From Candidatus Ghiorseimicrobium undicola (GTDB lineage: Bacteria > Omnitrophota > Gorgyraeia > Ghiorseimicrobiales > Ghiorseimicrobiaceae), in NCBI GenBank assembly GCA_002796125.1, contig PCWA01000103.1, positions 1 through 37,138 of the forward strand: DNA of 37,138 nt, in the 5' to 3' direction. Positions 22,901 to 34,900 of this stretch are shown here, piece by piece (the stretch's first letter is position 1; every line of letters begins with the position of its first letter). The position numbers and the translations under genes were made by a program. Under the pieces are notes generated by a model. The model saw only the letters and a list, made by a program, of their open reading frames with translations. It did no database searches and was not told the DNA's origin.

Positions 22901-25900
22901 ATAAACAATTTTACCTGCCGGGGTTACTGTTCTTGTCCGCCACGCCTTAACCGCGCCTAATGTTCCGATAATGTGGGCGATATTTATACCGGTATTAATT
23001 TTACTGTAAGTACCATATGAAATGTCTCCGTCCAATAATGCTTTGTTATTATAAACTTTAGCGCCGACAGCCAATCCCTGTACAAAAACCTGGGTAGGTA
23101 TCTTGCCTATGCCCCGGCCTAAGCCGCGGGCAAGAGAACCGACAACTGGAACTTTGCTGATATAGCCTGCTGCCCTGCTTAATGCTGCAGAACGCGGCAT
23201 AACATCTCTCACGCGGTCTCTGAACAACTCGCGAATTATACTGCTCTTTCCTAATTCCGGCCTGCCACCCCTGCCCAATGAAACCATAATCATAATCGGG
23301 ATCATTTCTTTGGCTATTATGGAGAGGGTTTTAATTGTCTCTGATTTGCCGGAGAAATGATCCAATCCTTTGTATACGGCATATGTAGCGCCTACGCGCG
23401 GTATCGCCCTTACCACGCTGTCTTTGGCATATTTTAGGAAAAGGTGTGTCCCCATGCGCGAGGATATCGGATTGCCCGGGAAAACACGCCTAAAGGCCAC
23501 GCCTAATACAAAACTTTCCAGCATGGATGAGGAAGAAGGCAAGTTATGATTCATCATAAATTGAATACTGGCATTAGCCATTGTCGCGGTAGCGCCGGGG
23601 ATAATAATCTTCTCCATTGCCTCAAATCCTGCCTGTGAAAGGAATACCCTGGCTTTAAATAATCTGGAAGAGGGCAGTAAATTACCCATACGCATATCGT
23701 TCATGCGCAGGCGGGATAATGCGTTCTTATTTACATAGGAAACCTTAGTCCCGAAATTATTCACCACCGGCACATATCTTCCGCCGGAAATCGCTTTATA
23801 TATATGGCCTTCCGACGCAAAAGTCCCGAAAAATCTCTCGGCGTTTCTGCCCGCGGTATTTAAAGCCGTGTATGCCGCTTCTGACTTTATGCCTCCGGCA
23901 AATAAACTTCTTACGGCAGTAGAAAATCCTTTTTGATTTGCGATTACCTTAAAGGCAAGCGCGCGCGATGAAAAAATACCGCCGCTCTCTATCCTGTTTA
24001 CAACATTGCTGATTATCTTCATCTGGGCGGCATCATCCAGGATACCGGTAATTCCTTTTGCCGCCTGCGCCACTCTGCGCGGAAGATTTTTAACAGAAAG
24101 AACAAATCCGTTTTCAACCGCCTTTCCTATAGTCATGCCGGAAGTCACGCCGCCCGCCGCCCTGAACGCGCTTCTTACGATACCGGCGCCCGTCATAGCT
24201 AAAGGAATGGATTCAAAAGCAATGGCGGCTCCCTCTCCCAATGTATAATCGTCCATTGCCTTCTGGTTCCTTAATTCCATAGCATAATATGCCTTCTGCG
24301 AAGGATTAGAAGCATCCAATGCTAATTTATTTAAAACATAGTTTGCCTGCGAATCATCAAGATAGCCAATCTTAACATCCCCTGAATCGTCCGTGTATAT
24401 AACCGGCCTGTCGTTAATGCCTAAACGCAATAAGCCGTCGCCTTTTTCCGAAAGAAGATGAATGGTATTCCCTTCTATTGCACCATCTTCCTTTCCTGTT
24501 AAAGAATACCAGCCATCGGCAATTTCCCTGCCTCTGGCAAGCTTTGCGGCTACAGCGTAAGCTTTATTCATATTTTCATTTCCATAATATCCGCCCACGA
24601 GAGCGCTTAACGCCATCACTGCCAATGCCGTGCCTGCCCCAATATTCACCCCCGGGATTAACATCGCTGTTCCAAGCCCTGTGAGCGCGATCCCCGCTCC
24701 TTTTGTAGCGCCTCCAACCGTATCATTTAATGAACCCAGGCCGCCAGCCGCGCCTACATGAAAATAATCTGCCATCCTTGAATCAAAATTATCCGCGGTT
24801 AGGCTCTTGCCACCGGCAAACCTCATATCATCTAATTTAGTAAGGCCGTAGTCGGAAAGATGCAATTTCCTATCCTTTAATTGGCTAATAATCAGCTCTT
24901 TATTTCTGCGGCTATCGCCTACTATAACCTCGCCTTTTTTAGTTATTAAAGCGAATATATCACTATTATCCTGCAGGCTCTTTATATGTATAATAGAGCC
25001 GCCTTTCATCACATCAATCATGCCCTGTTTTATTCCGTTTATTTTTCCGGAAGGAGTCAATATAAACTGCTCGCCTTTATCGGTAATAATATCCGGTAAG
25101 CCCGTGCCGTCGTTTCTTCTTAACCCGTAGACGGGTTTTCTATCTTTAAAATCAACGATGGCAAAATGATAATCGCGCTCGCCGAAGGCATGCGTATATG
25201 CCTGTCCGCCAATACCAAATCCTTTATAATTAAAGCTTAAATGCTGGCCTTCTTTTAACATCCCCGCGCCGTCCTGTGAAAGAAGTTTTTCCGCGGCGGA
25301 TAAATCGCCGGTGGATTCGGCTAAATTATAGGCAGCATTAATGTAAATCTGATTAACCGGGTTGCCACCAACGGTTAGCGGCTGTTTGTTGTATAAATTA
25401 TCCTGCATCCAGGAAAGAGAAGCTACCGGCACGTTTTTCTTGGCAAAATCAAGGCCGATAATTTTATTATAATCTTTATTTTCTTTTCCGCGCTCGGATG
25501 AATCTGTATATACTGCATTAAACATATGATAAGGTGCCGAGGCCGTGGTAAAGAAATTTTCTACGCCTGTTAACGCTTTATCATCTGAGGCGAAAGATTT
25601 TGCCCATCTGTCAAAGCCTAAAGTCTGCACGACACAGTTGCCGCCCACAAGGCTTATCTTAAACTTATCGGAACTTGAATCGGCAGGCAGCACCTGTGGC
25701 ATCACGTCTTCTGTGGGGAAACTTACCATCTTATATAAGGCCGCCATCAGATAAATAAACTTCTTGTCGCTATCATTTATTACTTTTTTATTTTGAAGGG
25801 AATTAAGCATACTGCCTATTTTATTATCCATGTCTTCTACTTTTGTAATGCCTAATTCTTTCATGTAGTTCTTTAAGGTAGTCCTTTCTAAGACCTTCAT

Positions 25901-28900
25901 TGTCTGGGCGTCATGGAAAATTATCTCGCTGTTTGCTATTTTATCCTGCATGTCTTTTAATCCGCCGGCATCTTTGGCATAAAGCAGGCCTACCAGATTG
26001 CTTATCGCTTCTTTTACCGGGGCGGTCTTAATCCAGGTATCTATAGCAGTGTATATTTCCTGGGGCGCTGCCGGGGAGTTAAGGCTTATTTCTTTTCCGC
26101 CCGGAGCGGTGATCGTAGTCGGTATTTCTTTTAAGGCAACGCCTTCAAGGCCGATAGATATCGCCTGCCTGCGCTGGGTACCTTCGGTGCGGAATAAAAT
26201 CATGCTCATCTTGTCATTGCCCATTACCACGTTCCAGTCCTTATTATCAAGGGGTATCCATTGACCTATTTTTCCGGCATTGTTGGTGATGTTGCCGTTT
26301 TTATCTATCTTGGCAAATTTTACGGTATTGCCAAGGTCGTTATGCACGCGTTCATCAAAAGCGGAATAGCTTGTATTTAAATGGGAAATTTCCAATATTT
26401 CACCCGTGCCCGTACGCTTATTGAAGTTTATAAATTGTGCTCCGTCTACTCCGCTTGCACCTAAAATAACAGGGGTGTCCTGGAAGTATCTTAGATTTAC
26501 ACCGGCACCGGCATAAGGCATAGTCGCGTTAACTACGCGGTTTTTGCTGTAAGGAAGGGTAAAAAAAGTATTATCCGTGATTGAATTTAAATTAATATTG
26601 CCTAATTTATCAAAATTGAGGTTGCCTAAGCTAAGTGTACCGTTATTATTTCTGGATAAAGCGATTTCATATGAGCCTTGTGGTAGCTGCACTCTGTCCC
26701 TATGGACTATGTATGCATCCGTCTGCTTATCGGCAATATTTTTTGCTTCACCTGAGCCTCTGTATGCGCCTGTTCCCTTTATAATATGCACGCCTAAGGT
26801 GTCTAAATCTTTTTTACCGTCATCCCCTGGCAAAGATGCATAAGGCAGCGAATATATAAAGCCGTCTTTTAAGGCGTCAATTTGCACCGATGAGGCAACA
26901 TATCTGTCGTCTATCTTACTGATTAAGGTAAACGGGGCCATGGCTCCAAGTTCTAATTTATTTGATTCTATTGGAACGGCACTGTCATGATAGCCTTTTG
27001 AGTCGCGCGCCAACTGCTGGATAAGATTAGATGTTCTGGCATCTTTCTTTTCGTAATGTTTGCGCAAGCTGTCAACTCCTGCCCAGCCCAAGAACCTGCC
27101 CATACCTTCTATGGGGTCAACATATTTATCGATAAAATTCAAGAGACCGTTGCTAACAGTGGACTGGGCAAATTGCGCAGACCACTGCTCCAGCTTATTT
27201 AGCTCTCTCCTGCTCATGGCCATAGCTGAATCCGGCGCGCCGCCTAAGCTTTCTAATAAATGTTTTTCATTGTGATTCACATTTAAATACCCGCCTATCT
27301 CTTTATCTTCAAGAAGGAACCTGTCAAACGAAGCCATTCCTTTTAAGCCGCCGGAATTAGCCACAAATTCATCCATGGTCATAGCAGTCTTTAAAAGCAT
27401 ATCGGAAACCTTGCCGCCGATGATCTCGGCTGATTTCATATTCACGTCTTTATAGGCTAAAACCTTGGAAATAATATTTCCGCTGTATCTATCCACTATC
27501 GGCTTATAGCTTACTTTATCGCCTGCTCTGGTAAGCGGGGTAGTTTCATTGCGGAAAGGAATAACATCAAGGAAGTAACCTCTATTTATCGCTAATCCTT
27601 GCCTGCCGTCGGAGAGTGCCCCGAATGTGCCCTTATTTACAAAAAGATTATTATTTAAACGCACGCCGGAAAGCCGCGTTGAGTCAATTACCATATCTTG
27701 ATGTATTGTTTGGCGTATTTTATTATCTTCTGTCGTAGCGGCGGATATCTTTCCCGGAAGGTCAAATTTAACCCCCTGAAGCTCAGGGAATGTCCTATAG
27801 GCAAAATCAGCAAACTGCGGCAGTCCGTCTTTTACAGAAAGGGCTATTTTGACATTTTCTCCCTGCTTAACTATACCTGCCTCATACGATAGTTTATCGC
27901 CGTCTATTGTCGGAATGGCTCCGCCATCAAAAGTAATATATGATTTGGATATAAAATTAGGTAATTCCTGCTTAGGCGTCTCCTGCGCTTGAAGAGTTTG
28001 AGCAACCGCGCCTTCTATCGGCTGAGGAGTTATTTTCTTTGCGTTATCTGTATAATATTTAGGATCAAGCTTTAGCGTGCTAGTACCTTGAAGGCCGGAA
28101 GAATTTAGCTTGTCTAAATCTATGCTGCCAGTTTCAAGGGCTGGTGCTGATTTTGTATCGGCAAGTGCTTCGGTCTTAAATAAATCAGCTGCTGGTGATT
28201 TCTTGCCGATGTCTTTAGGATCCACCTTTAAAGTGCTGGCGCCTTGAAGGCCGGAAGAATTTAGCTTGTCTAAATCGCTGATATCTGCATCAAGCGCAGG
28301 CATTGATTTTTTAGCACCAGAGTTATCCTCGGAAGTAGAAAGCCTCATCATCTCATCCACATAGTTACGCGCAGCAGCCAATTCCTTATTTTGCGCCTCA
28401 ATTTCATTCTTTAATGCCGTATAAGAATGCGTATTAGCAGGATGAGACATATCTACGATAGACTTTGGCGGGCTGGTTTTAGCCGGGGTTCCTGCACCTG
28501 CTCCGCTATATTTATTATTGGCAAAAACCATGGCCAATTGATCGCGGTCGGCTTTTATATTAATGATTCTGGCGCTCTTATGCCAGTCCAATATATCGCC
28601 TTCTCCCAGCTTGGAAATCGTCTGCGCCGGGGCTTTTCTTATGTCTTTTATTTTCCATCCGTCAACAACAGCTCCCGTATCAAATATTTCATATGTTTTC
28701 TGGACCTCTATGCCGCCTTTTTCAATGATGGAAAAATTAATGCCTTCAAGCAGTTTGGAATTTATTTTATTATCTTCAATAAGGGGAAGCTGGCTCGCTG
28801 TTTTACCTAATGCCAAATCAGAGGTCTTTGCCGCTATATTAATCTGGAGTTTTACCAAATCAGCCGCCGGATTATTATTTACCTGCGGATTCTCTTTGTT

Positions 28901-31900
28901 TATCCCGGAAATAAGGGTCTTTGTAGCATCGGTCTTATTAATATCAAGCCCGAAGGCATAACTGGTATTTTTAGCCAATGCTATCTTTCCTTCAATATCA
29001 AAAAGCATGCTGCCCTTTCCGATATATGTATCTATGGCTGTGGGCGCGGATAAAATTTCAAGTGAATTATCTTTTACATAAGAAACTTTCTTGCTGCTAT
29101 CCATCTTTGCGATTTTATCTTTATCGCTTTCAAACCCTTTAATATCCCATATGGCGTTTTGTTTTAAAAATGCCTGGCCGGAGGTAAAGTCAGAATCAAA
29201 CGCATCCCATAATCTTCCGGTAGCTGAGGCGTATTTTCCGGCGCCTGTTGTATCTACGTTTAACTTTGTAATCACTCCGTCTATAAAACCGGCATCATTA
29301 GCCACTGGCTTAAGAACATCCTGCAGGGACCTGCCGCCGGCCTGCTCCTGCGGATTATTCGGAGAGATGAATTTTTCCTCAATACTTAAAGGATTGGCTT
29401 CATTAAAATCCCACCCCAGGAATACATTATTGTTCTTAATCGCCAAATTCTTATCTTGCGCGCTGAACCTCTTGGAATACATCTTATTGTCTTGCCTGAA
29501 GAAATCTCCTTCCACGTAACTTTCCTGTTGAGAGGCACCCGTAAGAATAGTCTCTTTCCAGCCAATACCGCTCTTTGTGCCCTCGCCTACTAGGCGGGCA
29601 AAAGTCAACGCCCGGGAATTATCAGTCCCGGATATTTCGCCTGTATATATGTACTTATTATTATTAATACCTCTTATGGTCTTCTCGTATTTGTTGCCTT
29701 CGCCTGACCAGCCTCTGGCGGTGTTAAATAAAGCGAATTCCTTGCCCGCATCTCTGTTATCGGTAAAGGCGGATATACCGGTCAGGCGCTCGGTATTCAT
29801 AAATGCATCAACCAATACTTTTGAGAAACCCGTGTATCTGGCGATAGCGCCCTCGGTCTTTGCGAGCTTAACCGCGCTATCTTTAAGCATGCCTTCCTTG
29901 CCGAAATAAAGCGGCTTAAACACCGTGCCTTTTATGCTCTTTTTATCAACATTGAGTGTAGCGGGAACTCGATAGCCCCAATCCAGGCCTTTTGCCTCAC
30001 CTACGAAAGGAATACGGCCGGCGAAGCCTGAAGGTGTCGCGCTAAATACGGCAACCGGTGATTGGGCAGGCCCGGAAATACTTAACATTTTATTTTCAGT
30101 GTCGTACTTATGGGTCTCTGGCGTCAGCAATGCTTTATATTTTCCTAACTCAAAACCGCTTCCGAAGCTAAGCCATTCTTCCTGGGCTGTACCTGCCTTG
30201 CCTGAGTTATCGGGTATGTTTTTGGCGCTTTCGCCGTAAATAAACTTGCCTTCCGGCATACCGCTTACAAAAATAGTGGACATATCCCAGAGGCCGCCTT
30301 TGGCGCCTTTTAACGCGCTGACCTGTGAATGGGTATCTCCGGCAAAATGTTTTCTGTCATAAGTATCAAAAGCGTTATTAATGAATGTTTCTTTTACGCC
30401 TTCTCCGGCCTTGCCACTTGATGGCCTGCTTAAAGTTTCTACTACTGTTGCAAGGTGCTCATTGGGTGTCCATCCGCCATCAGCAACCTTGAAATTACCG
30501 TCTTTGCCGGTGAACTTGGTGGATATAAATTTTGCCGTATCTATCAAATTGTCTACTTTTGTTTTACCCTGTTTATCCAGCACTATCATTTCCAAAGGAG
30601 ACTCTTTGGATGCATAATAGAACATTTTCGGCGCGCTATCCATAAGGCCCTTGTCCTTTAACACCCTCTCGGCATCTACGCTACCCGCTTGTTTTCCTGT
30701 CGGCCCATATGATAGCTTCAGATAATTATCAAATTTACTGCCTGAGATGGCAGTCGCATCTTTTATTACTTCATTCTTATCATTAATGGTGCTTGTAACT
30801 AATGCTTGGTCAAAACCTACGCGTGAGTCATAAGGAGAAGCGCCGCCATATACTTCAAATTTACTTATATCCGATATATTTTGCCAACCGGTATTTTCCG
30901 AGAATAAAAATCCTAAGTTTCCTTCAAATATCGCGCTTGCTTTATTGTAATCTAGGGCATGATCATATTCAATCAGGCGGCCTTCTGTACCCTTGCCTAA
31001 AACTTCTAAAGCCCGGCTCAAGCCAAGGTGTTCAGCGCCTGCCGCTAATTCTATTTGATTAGGCGTTTTTAGCTTGCTATCCGCGCCAGCCGTATATTTC
31101 GTATTCCAAGGCGTGTTTACATCGGTAACTTTACCGACCATCGCTGGAAATAACCCGCTTCCTTTGGTATCCAGCCCTAAATCAATAGCATACCTCTTGC
31201 CTGTTTCTGTAACTCCCGTAATAACCTTCTCGCCCGTTAAACTATGCTGGCCCAAATTTATCTTTGTATCTAATCCTTTCTCGCTGCCTAATATGCCTAC
31301 CATAATTTCCGCGTCTAATTTAGACAGCTTATTATCTGCCCATTCTCTTCCTATATAAAAATCTCCTCCATGATCAACGCCTAAGACAGATACGCTGGAC
31401 AGATGGCCTTTTCTCGGGCCGATATCCGCGTAATTTCCTTCGTATTTGGCTAAATAAGGATAATTATTGTCGCTTGCGCCCTGCGCCTTAAGTTCTGAAA
31501 GCAACGGGCTGTAAAAAGTAGAGGTCATTTCTTTAGTATTCATACCAGAAATAGCATTGGTTGCATCTTCAAGCATATTTTTTACCACCGGATTTATTAA
31601 GCCATCCAGTTTTGGATTAGAGGTATTTGCCTCAATGCCTAAAGCGGTATCGCGTGATACAGGAGCTGTCCAATATTGCTTTTCAATTTTTAACAACTCT
31701 GACGTTTTCCCGTCAAAAATATCCCTTCTTTCACCCGCGGTAGCCATCGGTGCCACATCATTTAGTTCTCCATAGCCCACCACGCGGTTTATTGTCTTTG
31801 CGCTTCCGTCTTTAAACTCCTGCATATAAGTACCTTTTGTCTTCGTAACACCGCCTCCGGCATTTTCCGTAAATTCTTTAAAGGACACGGACTTCATATT

Positions 31901-34900
31901 ATCTTTTAACCCGCTTAAAAGATCCGAAGGCATGGCAAGCTTTAATTCCCTGTCTTGCGGATTAACATTGAACGCCAGGATGCTGTGCGTGTTAACATTT
32001 AATCCGGTAATTTTACCGATATTCATAAAGCCTCTTTCAGGTAAAGAAGTGTATTGTTGACGCGGAGAATCAGGCAGCGAAACAGCATAGGACATTTTAT
32101 TGTTATATATAGCAACCTGTGGCTTATTGCCGACGAGCGCGCCAAGGCCGTAACCCACCAGACTTCCGCTGGATGCGTCATACACCTTGGCATTTGCGGC
32201 AAGAAAACCTATTAATACGGGATTTAACTTATCTCTTACGTCAGTAATCTGCCAGTAGCTGGCTTTTTCCTTTATACTGTCTCCTCCGAATTGCAATCCG
32301 TTATATGTATAATCTACACCGATTTTCTCACCTATTCCCTTGGTTGAGTCAAATTTCCACGGGCGGTCTTTTCTTAACCTAAAGAAGCTGTCTTTATCCC
32401 CGAATATTGACCAACGGAAGGTATCCGCGTGTGTCGCCTCAACACTATCCAAGGTGGTATAAAGCGTGAGCCCTGCCTGCTTATGATATCCCGCGGGTTT
32501 AAAGTTATCGTCTGTTAACTTGTTCTGTAGCAGTATCTCGCTTGTCCCATCCTTTAAAATTAATGAGCCGTCTTTGGTTATCTCAAGCTTTCCGATTTCC
32601 TTTCCTGCTTTATCTAAAAGAAGCGCGCCGTCTTTTATTGGTTCTGTAGCGTTTAGTTTATCTTGGATATATTTCGGCAATTGATTACCTAAAGAAATTT
32701 CTGTATTGCGGTCTATCCCCGGCTTTCTCGCAAACCTTATTACATTCAGCGCGTTAGTGGCTATGTCATTCCAGTTCTCAACTGCTCCATAATGAAAACT
32801 ATCGGCAAAATGCTGGCCAAGCGCGCTGACTACGCCGATATTTGAATTGGCAGCATTGGTGCCTACCTTTACAATGCTCGCGATATGATTGTAGTAATTA
32901 ATGCTGTCGCTGGGGTCAACCGGCCCGCCGAAAGATAAAGCATTCTTTGTGACATCCCCCACTCTGTCAAACGTGTTTTGCCAGAATGATTTATCGTTGT
33001 CCGTAACAAAAGCCGCCTGCGCTGCTGAAGATGTCCACAGGGTCGCGTTGGACGCCGTAACCGGATCCCAGCTTTTCTCGTTGACAAGGTAGTTTCTCAA
33101 ATAGGCATTGCCTAAAGAAATCGCGCCCTGTTTAATGCCCTCAAAAAGATAATTCGGCAGTTCTGACGCCTTAAACGGCCCGGATAAAAATGTACTGCCC
33201 AGCGTTTCAACCGCAGTACCCAAGCCGGAGTAATATATCTCATAGCGCGCCATCTTTGAACTGACGTATTCGTCAAAATCATCGTCATCTCTATCTTTGT
33301 TATCTGTAAGTCCTCTATCCCTAGCTTCTTGTCTAAATTTTTCTTCTTTGCGGCTGCGGTAATGTTCTTCTATTAAGATAGCCGGAGCCTTGATGGCAAT
33401 TTGTTTCAATACTTTCCCGTAGCTGGAATTAAACACGGGATCCAATGCCCCCGCGCCTGCCAGGCCGCCGATACCCGCGCCGATGGCGGCGTAAGTCCAG
33501 CGGTTTTTCTTACTGGCTGAAGCATATCCGATACCCGCGCCGATAACTCCGCCGGCCAAAGCCCTGCCAGATGTGCTGCTAAAAAAGTTAGAAGACGACG
33601 CGGGGGAGCTGGAAGCTATCGCACCTGACACATCTTCGTATTTAAGATAATCGGCGTCTATTTGGGCCATTAATTTATCAGCGGAGCTAGGGCCTAACTT
33701 ACTTAATAGATACCCCACGCCCGCGCCGCCCACAGCGCCCAAAGCCGCGTATTCCGCGCCGTGTTTCTTGCCGCCTATAGCGTAACCTGCGCCCGCGCCG
33801 ATTAAAGCGCCGGTCAAAGTCTTATTTTGAGAGAGATAATTTAGTGCTGCATTACCCAGATTGGATAATGAGCCTGTTTTATATATTCCGTATCCAAGGC
33901 CGGCACCACCTACTGCGCCGATAGTTGCGTAAGTTACGCCGTGCTTCTTGCCGCCGATGGCATAGCCAAGGCTACCGCCGACCAAGGCGCCGGTTAGTGT
34001 TTTATTCTGGGATAGATAATTTAAAGCTGAACTGCCGAGGTTGGATAACTTATTATAATTATACCCTGCTAATCCGCCTGCGCCCGCGCCGATGGCGGCG
34101 TATTCTGTGCCATGTTTCTTGCCGCCTATAGCGTAACCTGCGCCTGCGCCGATTAAAACGCCGGTTAGTGTTTTGCCATATGTACTATTTAAGAAATTAT
34201 CCAGGGCTGAAGTCTTATTTACAGAATTACCTAAATTACTGAGATTTGACGAATTATTGGCCAAAGTTATATTTGTGGGAGTCTTAAACATTAAATCCTG
34301 CGCGCCGTGCTGCAATGTCAGCCCGACTGCCATAGAGGCTACCTGCGCCCGGCCCCTTGAGCCCGGTTTATCCGCGTCATACAAAGACAAATATACCCGT
34401 GTGGCAGCTGCTTGAGCAATACCGCTTGCCAACGGCTGTAATATTATTCCGTTAAAAATAGCGCGAGTAGGAGATATGCCATTGCTCATATTGTAAGAGA
34501 TAGACCCTTGTTCGGATAAGCCGCCCAAAGATCCAACCGCGCTTGCTGCTATACCGCCCCAAAAGGCGCCTGCCAACTGTGCCCTCTGTTGAGACCAGCC
34601 ATCACTCATAGCCTTACCTTGAAAATAAGTCTGGACGGCATACTGCGCAGTGAATTGTCGCAAACCCGTTGTAATAGATGAGCCAAAATTGCTTACAAAC
34701 GCGCTTGGTAGAGCGCTCAACGTATTGCCGATGTTAGTGGTAAGGCTGGCGTTTTTCTGCCATGCTGAACTATACGCGCTCGACACCGCGGATGAAAGCA
34801 AGTTTATTCCTATGTTCATCAACAAAGCGGTGCCCATCTGCTTTTCCCACTGCTTCCAGTTGGCGGCATTGGAATAGTGCGCGCGCCTTCTTTCCCGGCC

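Noticed and set aside
32869-33087. 72-codon minus-strand ORF in another frame, and similar ones at 5692-5874, 10990-11178 and 19105-19311
   Set aside because: They overlap the giant ORF out of frame without a Shine-Dalgarno and read as Arg/Ser/Leu-rich noise, unlike the 97-codon ORF at 11877-12170.
24600-33400. Rhs/YD-repeat toxin shell
   Set aside because: Turn-rich composition is suggestive, but no YD-repeat pattern, RHS core motif or C-terminal toxin junction is visible.
33421-34200. CRISPR array
   Set aside because: The repeats are 171-180 bp coding repeats with diverged copies, not short identical repeats with unique spacers. No CRISPR array was seen anywhere.
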